A DNA stretch of 64,000 bases from Lagopus muta (GCF_023343835.1 NC_064437.1:14806501-14870500); one strand, 5' to 3'. Positions 1 to 14,700 are shown, counted from the stretch's first letter. The notes: generated by a model not told the origin, from the letters alone. A program made the numbers and translations.

Positions 1-190
1 GCCCCGCGCGGCGCGGGCCGGGGACGGAGGCGACGCCGGGCGCCTCGAGCTGCGCGCGCCCAGAACGTGGCTGTTGGGAACCGACGCCACGAGCAGCTGC
101 GTGAGGTGACAGAACTCGCGCTGGCAGCCGCTCGGCGTGGGGCCGCCTGCAGGCAGAGATCGATGCCGCGAAAGGGAAGGAAGGACCTTT
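1..190 (-). promoter_or_regulatory. CpG island edge, probable promoter of a gene off the left end (GTF2B by synteny)
   Basis: The first 180 bases are very GC-rich and dense in CpG, while the sequence beyond 190 falls quickly to the AT-rich background. This is the look of a vertebrate CpG-island promoter. No coding exon or clear splice donor is visible inside it. In mammals GTF2B lies immediately beyond the 3' end of KYAT3 on the same strand. KYAT3 runs on the minus strand here and ends at about 2.4 kb, so a minus-strand GTF2B start at the left edge is the natural guess. The CpG island is seen directly. The gene assignment is inference from synteny. Confidence 0.5.
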
Positions 191-2389
191 TTCCGTCTGC
201 GATGACGTTTACTCAATAAGACCAAAGGATGAAAAAACAACACCTGCTTTTCAAGGGGAATAAAGCTTGTTGTATTATGCTTCCCTATGACCTCTGAGAT
301 GTGAAGTAGCACTGCCTGCAACAGCTGCGCCACATCAGCACTCAGCCCCAGGGGGTTTGCAGGGTGCGCGGCTTCCACGGAAAGATCTCCCGCCGCCAGT
401 CAGTGCCATCGGCAGGTCTCCCCCCCCTCTGCTCACTAAGGGTTCCATTTACACTACACCGAGACAATCGTTTGCAGAACTGTTGCCAAAAAAAAAAAAA
501 AAAAAATACAGTGGACCGTGCTTTGTTTTTGTTCCCTGTCTGCAGCCATATTTCAAGCGCTTTCCCCCCAAGCAAAAGCATTTGATGTGGTAGACGAGAA
601 TACCGCTACCAGCAGTCTTTACAACAGATCTTTCAAATAGCTTATGGAAAATCCACCTTGCTGCCCCCAGCTACACCTGTTCTTTCCCATCACTGTAGTT
701 ACAACAATAATCCTAATTTTAAAATGTTACTTAACTGGGCACTCTGGAGTTTCTTAAAATCTAATCCAAAGTTATTTCATGCTGCCTACCATCAGCGATA
801 AAAGTCAAAACGCTGCAGTTCTCACATTAACATTCCAACAATCATTCAATGGGATTTCAACTGCCTTTGTAAACACAACAAACAGTACATTAATGACAGT
901 AAGTCATCAGATCTTACTTGTTTGTCTAAAGATCCTTTGCAATCATTTATTTAGCCAATGTTCATTTTGTTAAAATATCAGATGTCAGTCAAATGCCTCA
1001 TAGGAGCAAATGGAGGCAACGATCAACAGCCAGAGCAGCTGAATCACACTTGGTATATCAATTCATTTCTGCAATGCATCTTACATGTCCAGACCTTTAA
1101 CGACACAAAAAAAAATTAGCAGATTACATCAAGTGCTTCGGAAGCAATGAGGCTTTTGTTCACAAGGCAATATAAACACAGTAAAGGGAGGCGAGTAGCA
1201 TCCTAACACCTTTCCGCTTCTGAGATGCACAGCCTCATTACATGCATGTTCTCGTGCTACCAGCAAGCTATCTCAGGGGAATCTTAGACTGTTAGAATAG
1301 TTGGAGAAGTACTCAGAGAACTGTGCTTTTTTGCAGTTGTATTTCAGACTAGCATGACGCAATGATCTTTATTTAGAAGTCTCTTTTGATATTATTTTTA
1401 TCATCACTGTATACATATTACTTGTAATGACTTCTTGAAAATTGCAACTAACCATTTTTGTGGGGAGATCTGGAGAACAACAGTGCAAGGCAGCTGAAAA
1501 GACCCAGCTACTAGGCTACTGATAAAGCAGCCTAGCAGATCACAGTCTGATTTCCATACGATTCTTTTTGTCCTTGTCCATAGTCACAAACCGCTGGAAT
1601 TCAGCTGGATTCCAGCTCTATAACCACAGAATAAGTAAAATAGTTGCAAATCTAGCAACAGAATTTCTTTGAGCTTTCCAGCATAAGGTCTGTGGGTTGA
1701 ATACCAAATGAACATGAAGAATACAACACATTTAAAAGGTTACATACTTGGATTGCTTTCGCTAGTGGAAATCCTACCCAGAGATTAAAAGATTGCATAG
1801 AGAGGAGACAACAATGAAAGAACTCTCCACATTTACCTCATCTGAACCTGTCCTTTAGCCACTGAGCTAGGAATAGTCAAAGTTGAGCTCCATAGTATCA
1901 CAGAACTACAGCACTATATCAGGCCCATCTCCATGTTCCCACTTGATCTTAAGAGTTTAAAGTAGGATTGTTGTGAAGTTACCAGTGGCTTTTGTGGACA
2001 TGAAAAGAGCAAAAAAGAGATCATAGGATTAATTCACCTGATGGAGATGCCTCTATAGCAAGTCCTTTTATTTTGCTTTGCAGATTCATTTATGGAGTAA
2101 ACAAGAGTCTAGAAATAAAAGAAATCCTATTCTAAATGCCACTTGCATAATTTTATTGAGGACTGAATACCCTCAGAATAGCACAAGACTACTATGGGAA
2201 AACCAAATACTGATTATTCCTTTAGATCTTGCCTGTATAAACACATAATTGATTTAACTCAATCATTTTAGTTAAACTGATGCAATCTATGCATGGACAG
2301 AGTAGACAGGTACATAGAAAGGCACTGTGGTTATCTTCTCTGAGACATACAGTAATTTTCCACCACCTCATACCAAAAAAAACTTAGAA
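191..2389. other. Intergenic stretch between KYAT3 3' end and the left CpG island
   Basis: I see no gene here. The stretch is AT-rich and holds a 19-base A run at 488-506. Open frames crossing that run are low-complexity shadows. A short patch near 1887-1910 faintly resembles the reverse complement of a CR1 3' end but is too short to call. Confidence 0.5.
488..506. repeat. Poly(A) run, 19 bases
   Basis: Uninterrupted A homopolymer between the left CpG island and KYAT3. No retroelement sequence was recognised upstream of it. Confidence 0.8.
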
Positions 2390-2669
2390 TACCTACAACA
2401 ATTTTTTATTTTGCAGTTCTAGAACTCTTCACATTTCAGTAAGACAAAGACATGTGAAAATAACTTGAGCTGCATTACAAATATCAGTAAATCATTGTTT
2501 TAACTCCTCAGCAGGTGGCAGTACGAAGTTATTTACAATATCATATTAATTCTGTACTGTATTAAGTAATTTGTTCTTAAGTCTGCAACAAAAGCCCTGA
2601 TGTAAGATAATTATACCAGACAGAAGAGTTAATTAAGAGAAAAAATTAAAAAATAAAAATAAAAAAAAA
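2390..2669 (-). terminator. KYAT3: KYAT3 3' UTR and polyadenylation signal
   Basis: Read on the minus strand, the sequence after the KYAT3 stop codon carries a canonical AATAAA at 2410-2405. About 40 bases further on there is a G/U-rich stretch containing GGTATGAGGTGGTGG, a good downstream element. The 3' UTR would be roughly 280 bases, with cleavage near 2390. This is inferred from the motifs. Longer 3' UTRs using other signals are possible. Confidence 0.55.
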
Positions 2670-2732
2670 TCAAGCTTTCTGCTTCTTCCAGTTCTTCAGG
2701 ATCACTTCAGCTGCATCCAGAGTGCTGTCTTT
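2670..2732 (-). CDS. KYAT3: KYAT3 last coding exon
   Basis: Twenty codons plus TGA (2672-2670), beginning KDSTLDAAE and ending KKQKA. The acceptor TTTTGCAG is at 2740-2733. The exon encodes the C-terminal helix of the small domain. It starts in phase 0, matching the end of the upstream exon in ...FCFIK. Confidence 0.93.
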   Translation of the reverse strand, partial: KDSTLDAAEVILKNWKKQKA

Positions 2733-5700
2733 CTGCAAAACAAGGAGTATCACTATTACTGCAAGTGTGGATTCTTGAAAACAGCACCAGTCATATTTAT
2801 ATGATCCCAAATCAATATTTGGCAGTGTCATTTGCAACCTCTTAATATCCCAGTTGATCACATTGTCATTAAAAGTTATAGCTACAAATCTACACTGCAC
2901 AAAAAAGTTCTGATTCCTTGCAAAGATTTATTAGATATGTTTGTTCCAAAAATAACATTTTTTCTCAATATTAGTATTATCAAATTTCATTAAACTGGGT
3001 AGTCCTTATGTAAATATTCAGCATGTACACAGTGACACATTTGGCTGCTCTATACTGGACACTTGTTAGCATAGTTTCCTAATCTTTATGTGTATAGGTG
3101 GGCTTTTTAAAATTTCATGCAACCAAGCTATGCTGTCTACTTAAATATCAACCCTCTGAATGCGAGTAACCCACTGATCAGTTGCATGACTTGGCTACAA
3201 CACAATGAATCATACAGGTAGTGTTTAACTTGTTGTGATTACTGCTGTTCATCCTTGGCAAGCCATATTAACTATCAGCAAGTTTCATTCTGGTTGTGAC
3301 TGGCTCTGTTTGTATCACTGTCTTTATACCTCATCCTAAGAGCTGTGATAACATAAGCAGAAATTCCCATTCATTACTGGACCAAGCAAAGGTACAGATT
3401 CTTATACTAAAACAGAGTTGTCACATTTCATTATGCTGACACTGTGACAGAGCAATGCGAGAGACATCTTACAGCACTCAGATTACCAAAGATTATGTAT
3501 GTACGTGTCTCCACAGCATTTCTTTTCAAGCACAGATTCAACAACTGGGTGAAACACTGGGAAGAACATGTGAAAAATCAGGTGCTCACAAAATCACAGA
3601 TTCATGATTTCTCTTTTCTTTAAAAAACAAACAAACACACAGATGAGATTCCTTCCCATGCCTTTGTTTCTTTTATAGTTTACAGCTTTGTTTTCTTTCA
3701 TAGTTTGCAGCTTGTGTAAAACCCTTGGTAATTTCAGGTAAGCTAAACTTCAAGCCGACTTATGATTTTTGTTGCTGGAAACTGAACAGACATGCAGTAC
3801 TTCATGCATATCATTTTAGTATATCATTTTCCTATACATGGGAATTATTCCTTATTCTGGTTATAGAATCCACTGTAAGTGATTGCATATCCACCTCATA
3901 CATTTTCAGTGTCATCACCGGTCAATAATGCTTTTACAAATCAACAAAATATCTATTTAAAAAAAAAAAAAAGACCTAACCACCCAGTTGGTAGCTATGT
4001 CATCCATATTTCTGGTTTCAAGTCCATTGGCAACAAAAGACTGTTGAAGCTACTTCATGCTGAATTATACACCAAACTGATTTTCTGTTTCTAAAATCAT
4101 CCAACTCAGACTGTGGGAAAAAGTGTAGCAGTTGTCTATTGCAGTTTTTGATGCTGCATTGATTTTTGAGTTTTGAATCTTCATGGGACACAAATTTACC
4201 TTAATGAAGCAAAAACGTATATATTTTTCAAATTGCCTCTTTGTCTCGGGCCCACAGAATGCTGAAAGTGGAATTGCTGAGAGTTTCTGAAGAATTAAAC
4301 AAAAATATTATTATACATGTATATTAAGAACAGATGTAAGCATGATTTTCTAAAGTCTTCCAACATTCAAGGAAAATACAAGGCTGAATTTTGTTCTGAG
4401 TAACTAGGCTTAAATAATTTCACATTACTTAGACAAAATATTTCAAAGGATTTTGTTGTTGTTGTTGCTTTGTTTTGTTTTTCTGTTTTGTTTTTTTTTT
4501 TTTTTTACAACTAGCATTTAAGCAGAGAAACAATTGCTGGAACTTAACACAAACCTATAAAATACATTACCAGTATGCTTAGCAATATTTAAGCCACATC
4601 ATTTCCAAAAGATAGCACGAATACCAAACAATATTTTGAGTAAGCATGGTTGCACTGCTTTGGATTTCAGTAGAAAAGCATTTCTAAAACTAGAATATAA
4701 CCAGGACATCTTACCTTAGATGATATCATCCATCGGACAAATCTATAATCATAAGGTTGATTCTCATCTACATCAGAGAGATCCACATCTAAGGAAAAGA
4801 AACTGTATGATTTTCCAGGCTCCAGTGGGAAGGCATCATGAACAGCATTACACTAACATTTCAGAATAAAGATGTATGCTTTTATTAAAGAAATGTAATT
4901 CAGATTATACTGGAACAGCTAACAAGAGATTAACACAAATGCTTGGCTCTCAAATCGTTTCGTAGTCATAGACTGTTAAGAAATAGACTTTTTTATCCAC
5001 AACCTTTGCCCCTCCTAAAACTTCGCCAAAGCTTTGCAAAACAAGGACAGCTGCTACAACTGCAAACAAACAGTTTTCCTCAAGCTCATAAAATCCACCT
5101 ACAGGCTAAAGTTAGATGGAAAATTTAATTCCCAATTAGAATTTCTGACCATGTCATACGAACAAGAAATGAGAAGAGATATATATATATATATAAGCTT
5201 AAAAAATATATATATATAAAGCTTATATATATATATATAATATATATAATATTATTATATAACATTATATAAAATATATATATATTTTAAGCTTACTTAA
5301 TGTAGAAACATCAACAATCATAAAGTATCCTCCTTCTGGAATGACAGGTGTCAGCCCAACTTCTTGAAGTAGCTGAGCCATCCGATCACGCTTGCTTTCC
5401 AGCTCTCGAGGCAGAGAGTAAAAATAGCAGTCTGGGTCATCCATGCGTTTATAGTCTACCCAAAGTGCTTGTGCCAAAGCCTCCTGGAAATGACAATGTT
5501 CAAAATACTCATGGACACTGACATGCTTCCTAATGAAATTCTGTAGTAGGATCTGGCTCTTATTAAGCAAATCAACAAATATAAATTACACAAACTGCAT
5601 CCAGTAGTGCAATTTGCTTGTTAATTTGTAGCAAAACCCAAAGCACCAATTGCTCACTAGGCATTCATCACATACAAAAGCTCTGAAGCGTTTACAAAAT

Positions 5701-8700
5701 GAACTGAAGCTGAGTTTAGTGAAATATAATCATAAAAATACTAAGAAGTAAACTGTAAGGTAAAGATAACTGTCAGTAAAACAAGACCCTACTGCATCAA
5801 CTTTTACTTACATTTGGCAGGAAACCCCACAGATTGCTATGAGTGGTGCTTTCTGCAATAAGCAACAGTTTGTGTGTCAAAGAAGAAAGAATCCGCAAGA
5901 CTTCCTTGGTTTTGTTTTAGGTTGTTTTTTATGTTTATTTTTTAAATGTCTGCTCAGCTGATGAAGATTATCATCTTTTTCTAGCAACCCAGCACACAAA
6001 TTTTGACAATCAAAAATTAGTTGTTGTGATTATTGTTTTATCATGGTGAGGTCTACAAGTTTGCTATGCCAGAAAATAACTTCTTTGGCTCCATCTGTAC
6101 ATACCTGTAATGGAGTTGGGCAAGTATATAGTGTATTTTGATGAACTACTTGCAAATGCTTAATCAGATTCTGAGGGCCAATAGACCAACCAAGCTACGG
6201 GAAGAAAAACATGCATATATTACACTTACAGCAACACCATTACTTCAGATTAACAAAGAATTGAAGTTAGAAAATGTCTCAAGGTTTTCTTTAACAATTA
6301 TTAGTTTGTCCTAAAGAACTCCGAATAGAGTTAGTTTAACTTTCCTTTACAATGCATTTTTAAAAAGTCTAGGTATGAGACAAGAATAACAGCTTCACTT
6401 AACACGTCTCAAAGAATATCAAGCAAACTTTTAATTCTCCATATAACGAGTTAGAAGATAAACAGATCCTTTATTAGGAATGAGATTGCCAATTGTTCTA
6501 AGTCCATCTCATAGGCACCCATGTCAAGGGTGGTTCGAGCATAAAACAAGAGGTCATTACTGGATCAAATCTACTCTCAGCCAGACAGAAGTCAATTGTC
6601 ATGGTTCAGTCTGACCACGGGCGATAAAGAAGAAAGCATTTAGCTGCCAAAAGGTTATACATTTTATTTTCCAGTATGTATGTTGAAGTCGGGCAAAATA
6701 TTATTATCATTTAATATTTTAATAGCATTGAAAGAGAAACTATTCCAAAAGGTATTATATAAATTTGAAAACAACATCACCATCACAATACTGGATAGCA
6801 TCTGAGTCTTCTCCAAGAGTTTTGAACAAATCATACTGTGTTTATTTATATATTTTTTCCTCATAAGAACTCACTACTCAACAGACAAGAACAAAACAAA
6901 AGAGTTCAAGTAGTTGTTCCAGCTGAATGGTATCTTCACTTTTTAGAGACGCACAGATTTGCCAGAAACTTTCAAACACAGATAACAAAAATGCATCCTG
7001 TTATTTACTTAACTAAAGCCTTACGCTGATTTTCCTTACCTTCCAACCAGTTACACTGTATGTTTTCCCAGCGCTTCCTATAGTTATTGTTCTTTCCCAC
7101 ATACCTGGCAACGTAGCTGCATACAAAATAAAATTAATTGGGTACAAGTGCATTCACATATTCCATGTAGTTTGCTCCTCGCTAAGAACTACAATGTGCT
7201 GATGTTTAATTGTAGTGAGAATATTTGAAAACTATAGCAACCGTAACAAGTGAGAAAGAATATATGGACCAAAGATCTTGGCAGAAAAATAAGATTTGGA
7301 TAAAAGACAGAAAATGAGGAGAGATATAGTTGGTGAAAATGATGTTAGTTTTCCCCAGGTGCATAATTATCATTTAAAAAAAAAATATCTAAGAGGCTAC
7401 TTATTTACCTCATATGGTATTATTTCTGATGCCTAGTAAGGGCACTATACACAACATTAAACCAAGCACTCCCAGCCATTTTAACAGAATTGTCCAGAAA
7501 ACAGTTCAGTATCATTTAGTATCTCTTACCAGAAAATGAAAATAATTTGTAAGGTTCTGGTTTAGAAGTCAGAAACCCAGTAGAGAGTAAATAAATTACA
7601 TTTTATTGTACAATTTGAACAGCCCTGAGATTGAAACGCAGTAAGAACTAGGTAAGGTGCCTGCAAGTAGTAAGGGATACAAGGAAGCTTATCTCCATCT
7701 TTGTATTTGTATCTTGTAGGAGACCAAAATCTTTCCCTCCTTTTCAAAGTTGATGACAGAGCAAAGATCTCTTCTGTCAGCTTGCAATTTGCTACCAATG
7801 AATTTGTCAGTTGTTAAATTCCCTCTCTAGAGGGAAGCAACAAACAGATTTTCCAAACAAACACTGACTTTCATAAGAAAGGTTTTGCCGCCGTTACATT
7901 AATTAGGCATGGTAAAGGTCATTGCAACTCTTCAAAAATATGCATTGTATTCTTCTGAGCACACTTGCCAAGAAAAGAAACCAAACTAGCAGGAAGGAGA
8001 CTTGGATTCTTATTAGCTTACACTTATTCACTCAACTGCTCTGTGACCTTGAAAACATAAAGGCAGTTTGAACAGATGCATCTTGTAGCTAGCTAGGTCA
8101 AGAGTACACACTACTTCCTAAAGACAACTGAACTTGCTCTCTGCAAAAATAATTGAATTTCAAAGCAAATGCCCTTTAGCAAGAGATTGTTTTGCCACAT
8201 AGTCTTAGGAATTCAACCTTGGAGACAGAATGCAACAGCATTTTCAAACAACAGCAGCAGCAAAAGAGCACAGGCGAAGAATCAGCTCCGTTGCTTTTTT
8301 ACAAGCAGGTTTTAAATAAGCAAATTCTTCCGTGCTTCCATGCCAGATGGAAGCATCATTACATGACACCTTAAGGGACTTGGACTACAATTTACTATCA
8401 AAGTGCAAGCTAACACATCTAAGTCTGTTACCTGGGCTGGCACTCAGCTTGCTGAGATGTCTGTTCTCAATCCTCAGTTACAATATGCTACCTCTAAATC
8501 CTAATCATTACTTAAAGAAGGTTCACTGTTTTCACAGTCGGATAATGATGAGAAACATGATGAAGTGCACCACACTGCAGAAAACAGCCTTAGTGACAGC
8601 ACAGAGACTGTACTAATTATATGATCTGTGTTGAGCAACTCTTGTTGAATTATATTAAGGCACCACCGCCAGACACTGTAAATTGATGCAATATCTATTT

Positions 8701-11700
8701 TGTATCTCTAGAAAGGAAGCGTCAGTGCACAGATGGAGTGTGGAAAGTTTAATATGAAAACACAGGAGCTATCAAATAGAGAAATAGCACATGCCATTTT
8801 TTCTTACATTTTCTTTTTGTAGATTTAAAGAAGTCTAAGAAACTGAAGTTAAAATGAACAGATCTTGCTTCTTTTACTGAAGCAATGTTATTTCTCATGG
8901 TTTTATGGAAGTTTTATGATCATCTTAGCAATAAAGTTAAAGATGATGTCATGGAATTGATCATAGAGTACATGCTGAAATGAATGAAGCTGAGTAACCT
9001 TTCAGGCTTTACCTTTTCTCATAATCGCAAGGGATTTTTATTTTGCACGCTGAACTACAGAAAGTCTTCTGTTCGGTTGTAAACGTTTTGGTTTGAAGCA
9101 TTAAAATGACAAGGCTGATACTAATAAACAATAAAGTTACTGTGCTTTAAGAACTCAGCACCTGTCCACTAAGACAAAGCACGACTGACAACATGAGTGT
9201 TCAAACCTGTTGCTATGGCAAAGGAAAAAAAATGGATTACCTTACACCACCCACAGTGACTCTGGTTCTGAAGATGGCTATTTGCATGAACCACCTGCCA
9301 GATCTATTAAGAAAGCTATAAACTAAACTCATTTTACTTTGTAATCGGAACAGGATAAAGCACCAGTTACTGTGGTAACTTGGTACGATGCACTGACGCA
9401 AATTACAATCACATGAACCCAAAACATTCCATTTTCTCAGCATCTGAAGGTCTTCTAGAAGGTATCAGACAAGCGAAGAATCTGGAAGGCATCATCACAA
9501 CAGCCACGAGGTTAGGCCACTTTCAAAACAGACTCATAGCCTATGCATGGCCAATGCAATTAACATACTAAGCTGTACGATCAGTAGCTGTGTAGCTGAG
9601 CTAATAAGCATTCCAAGGTCATTTAGGTATAACTTCCTTTTCATTTTTTATAAGAATCAATTTCTACTGTGATGCTTCCACTAGAGCCCTCATTAATGGA
9701 GTTTCTCCTATTGCTACTCCTGATATTTTGAGATAGTAAAAGCTTAAAGTTTGAACTTCTTCCAGCAAACATTATTTCAGGGGTAAGTTTGCAGTACCGG
9801 TCCACAGCTGCTTCTAATAGATAAGTACCTATTTTTGTATGTTTATTTCCCTTGTACACCAGCCATTCATACACCTCGTCACTGATGCACAGAGTATCAT
9901 GTTTAATACAGAGATCAGCTATTATCTGGAGTTCTTCTCTGGTAAATACCTGGGATGCAAGAAAGTAAAGACAATGCATTAGTCACAGTATTTAAGGCAT
10001 GCTCTGAAATTATAGTAGTGTTAAAGCAGGACTCTTACCTTGCCTATAGGGTTGTGTGGGGTATTCAGAATAATGGCTTTTGTTTTCGAATTAAATTTAC
10101 TTGCAAGTTCAGCTGGATCTAAGACCCAATCAGCACTGGATGCAGAGTTTCCACCATTTTTCTTGGAAAAACAAATGAAAACAAAAAATGCATTACTGGA
10201 ATGCAACTTGCTACTGCTTAAACAGAGGTGCCCAAGTTACCATCCTCAGACACTTTACTAGCTACACATGACAACTTATCCAACCTGTTCTGCTTCCCTG
10301 GGAGGAGGTGCTCCCAAACAGGCAGGAAGCTAAGATCAAGACAAATTACTGTGACAATGGCAGTCTTGTCCTGCTTGACGCCTGTCTCACAGCTTCCCCA
10401 AGAACCAGTTTCCAGGATCTGGTTACTCACACATGTAGTGTGTAATGCAGGAAGTGCAATCATATGACAGTAGAGTTTATGGCCTTCCCATACACTAGAA
10501 CAAGTTATGTGTGTGCTTGGCTGGAAATCACCCCAAGACTAGGATTTTAGCTCCTTCCCTCCTTATCTATGAGAAAACAGCCAAAGAGTTAAAAATATCT
10601 ACCACTGAGGCTCTGGACTTACATCCTCAGAGTACATTAAGATGACAGAAGTTTGGGTCAGTTTCTGCTAATATCAAAGAACATGGCCATACTAATTTTC
10701 TGATATATGCCTAGAAGGAAAGAAAAGCAGTCACTCAGCCCTCTCAGCAAGATCAACATCTTGCATCCTTAAAAATCCATGCAACCTGCCAACACAATGC
10801 CAGAAGTACCAATATGCAACTTAACTATATGATAATTACTCCTTTTTTACCAATAAATACATCAGCTACCTCATAATCATTTCTTATTAAATAAGTGGAT
10901 TTTAGAAAATAAATTCTACTCCATCACTACATGAGCCACCAAGAGGATCAGAAACCAAATATTCTGAAATGCAACAGGTACAGAATTTGCACCGGCACGA
11001 CCATCCTTCCCCCATTTCTACTGAAAACATTTTCTGATCCCATCCAAACAAAGGAATGTTGATCAGCTTTCAGACTGCACAAATTAAAGTAAATGAGAAA
11101 ATGAGAAACACTGTCCTACCTTTTCCAGCACCAATAAAATATTTTATTTGCTTTGGAGTATCATTATCTCAGTCTTGCACTATAACAATCAATTTCATTT
11201 TTGTACAATTGAATATTTTGAAACACTGCCCAGAAAAGCATCTCCTATAAGGTTTTCATCAAATTGTATTAGGTATAGAAGTTTCATATAATAAACAATT
11301 TTTAAAAAGCTACTCACATATCTCAGTGGAATAAAAACAGGCTTTGCACCCGCCATCTTTACCATTGGTTCATAACAGTCATAAAATGGTTCTATTATTA
11401 TTACCTGAAATTACAATAGCAATATCAGAAACAGAAAATCTTCAGTGCATAATGCCATCATATTTCCAGATTTGCTTTGTTAATCTAACTGGATAATGTT
11501 TCTGGCACTCCATTCTGATTTAAAATAAATAAATAAATAAATAAAATCACAATATTCTTCCTTTCCCAGAAGGCCAACAGCATCCTGGGCTGAATCAAAA
11601 GAAAGATGGGCAGCAGGGCAAGGAAGGCAATTGTCCCTCTCTACTCTGCCCTCTATGGGCCCCATATGGAGTACTGTGTCCACATCTGGGGCCTTCAGCT

Positions 11701-14700
11701 CAGGAAAGATGTGGAGCTTTCAGAACAGGTCCAAAGGAGGGCCACGAAGATGATCGGAAGACTGGAGAACTCTGGGAAGACCTGATCGGGCCTTCCAATA
11801 CAAGGTAGCTTGTAAGCAGAAGGAAAATCAACTTTTTACATGGGTAAATAGTGATAGGACACGAGGGAATGGTTTTAAACTAAAAGAGGGGAGATTTAGA
11901 TTAGATGTCAGAGGGAAAATTTTCACTGAGAGAGTGGTGAGATGCTGGAACAAGCTGCCCAGAGAAGCTGCATGTCCCATCCTTCCAGGTGTTCAAGGTT
12001 CAATGGGCCCTGGGCAGCCTGATCTAGTGCCTGATTTAGTGGCTGGTAATCCAGCCTGTACAGGGGGGGTTGGAACTAGATGATCTTTCAGGTCTCAAAA
12101 AATAAGAGCAAAAAAAGCTCATAATATAATAATGCCCTTAGACTAAGCATAATAAGCACTACTCTTGTTATTGACAACACACATTGGCTGTTATTCTGTA
12201 GTTACAACGTTACAAACACTAACATATAACACCTGGAATGTTTGGGGCCTTGTTGCACAGAAGTAAATGTGCACGACAAAGATGGGAGATAACCACACCA
12301 AATTTTTGAACAGCACAGCTGCCCTAATTAATGACATTCCAGGTGGAAGCAAGTATGCACTCGCCATGTCAGATGGAACTTATTCTTTTCAAAGACATGG
12401 ATTCTACCTCCAACACAGAATTTCCAAGCATCAAGGAAATCCCAAAGAATGGCCTTTAAATCCCAAAGAAAAGTCTTTAAATTCCAACAGGAAAAAATTT
12501 AAATTGGAAAAAAGGACAAATTCAAGGAAAATTGCTGGGCAGAGGCTTGGAAATATGAAAAGAAAAAACAAAACAAACAAAAAAAACTGCAACCACCAAC
12601 CCAAAGAAAGGTTAGAGCAGAGAACTAAGAGAACTTTTAAAAGAACAGAAGTGAATACCAAAGCAACAAAAAAAAAAAAAAAAAAAAAAAAGAAATAAAA
12701 GATAGAAAAGTGAACACATTATTTAAGTGAAAACAACAGAATGCTGAAAGCAAAATGTGCAACACAACAAAAGAAGCTTTTGCTCACTGCAGACCCAAAG
12801 AAACATTCTCCCAAAATGACATTTAGTATCATTACCAAAAAGACTGAGATGAGTAGTGATGAAGAACTTTCCTGCTTTTGTTGCCATAACTCAATGGTTC
12901 AAAATAGAACTTGACATACAGTAGCTTTTCACAGGCAGTACTTTGCATTATGCTTTGTTTTCTGTTGCAGACAACAACCCAGACATTTTCTTAAATAAAC
13001 ATAGAATATCATGTCATCTAACAATAACAGTACAGAAACCACTACAGGTATTGCCAAGCATGAAAGAAAAGGGTCTGTAAGCTGGTGAACTGACAGGGAA
13101 GACATCCAAAGGATGCTTCTAGAGCTGCAAGTCAAATATGCAGAGGTCTGAATTACTTCCTGTAACTTAACAAATTACTAGACATCAAAAAGAAGCCCAA
13201 ACATTAATAAGTGGACAAACAAACAGCTACAAAGAAAAAAACAGTCAAATTCTCTTTTCAGTGCATATAAGTGAGTGTTTCAAATAAAAACTTACTTCAT
13301 CGCCTTCTTCAATTAAAGCCTGTATTGTACTAAAGAGAGATCCATAACCTCCTACTGTCACCAGGATATCTGTGAGAGGGTCAATCTTTCTTCCACAAAC
13401 TCTCTCATATACTTTAGACAAGACTTTCACCAACGATGGATGCCCCTGTTCAAAGCAAAGAAATGCATCTGAAAGAGTTTACACATTGTCAGGAGCACTC
13501 CAGTGTTTTGGGGCTTTTTATTTGGGGGGGAGGTAAGGGGGTTGTTGCCCTTCCTCCCACATTTTTCAACTAAAAATGGTTTGGTGCAAGGAAAATCTTT
13601 TTATCTTGGTTATGTACTGCTGGTAAACAGCTCCTGTGATCAGAATGATAAGTCATATATTGCAAACCTCAGACCACCTTTCGCCAGTTGACACAGGTTC
13701 GTGTACTCTTCCCAAAATGTGCAATGAACAAGAAAACAAACATAAAACGAAGACCATCTATGATACAGGAATAAAAAGGCACAACTCTGTTTACTCAGGA
13801 AGACTAGAGGTTTCCTGCCATGAAAAACCTTTTTTCCTTCCTTTTTGGATACTTGATGAAAAGAGTGAAAACAGTTCTGGGAGAATATTCACCTACATAA
13901 CAAATATCCTCCTCTAAATATTGAACATCGTAGCTCTGCACATAAGGCATAAAATTATGAACCTCTCTGTAAACAAAAACATTGCAATAATTTAAGACTT
14001 GTAAGTCATTTTTGATTAAAATTACAGCCACTTCTTCCCATGAGTGTGTCAGCTACACAGCAATGCTGCACCACCCAAGTTACTCCACAACCAACTCACG
14101 ACCAAAGTGCTACAATACAAGTTACACACTGCATAGTGACCATCCTCCAGAGGGGAAACTTCCTCTTTCTAGCACTTCCTAATCTCCACTCAGATCTGCT
14201 GATATCATGGGTGAATCTCTTCTTGAGGCACTGTCTCAACTGATAGTGTACTTTCTTCACTTACCAATAGTGACCTTTCTCATGCTAGTATTATCCTACC
14301 CAATTCATGTCCACGCTGACCAAATAAAAGGAAAACGTGTAATTTAAATCTTTTAATCAGTAAATTGATTTATATTGTCTTTAACGGTCCATGCAATCTC
14401 ATACACACGCTACCATTTTGCTCTTGAGCAAGTATTCTGCCTTAAGGAAGACTGCACAGTCTGTTGTTTGGTAACAGATAAAACTTAATTTGAGACAGAA
14501 AAGCATGAACTACCAGTAAAACCAACTTAAAGCAAAGTCAATTTTTTTTTTCCTGTGGCAAGTTCTCCACTGATCTCAACTCCTCAAGTTCCACAGTACT
14601 TACAAAGCCTCGTGTGTACTGGTTCAGTCTGTCAACTGCTGCTGCTTTTGCCAGTTCTTCTTTAACATAGCTGGGAGGGCATATATCAGGGAGGCCTTGA

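Noticed and set aside
1887-1925. Patch resembling the reverse complement of a CR1 3' tip (ATCACAGAACTACAG)
   Set aside because: Too short, and the following sequence does not continue as CR1.
5484-5570. N-terminal extension of the open frame over the KYAT3 exon at 5297-5483
   Set aside because: It is intron read-through. The CATTTCCAG acceptor at 5484 and the phase of the preceding exon define the true boundary.
12267-12698. 143-codon plus-strand frame ending in poly-Lys
   Set aside because: It runs into a 24-base A tract. Its Lys/Asn/Arg-rich composition is explained by A-rich DNA, and there is no family match.
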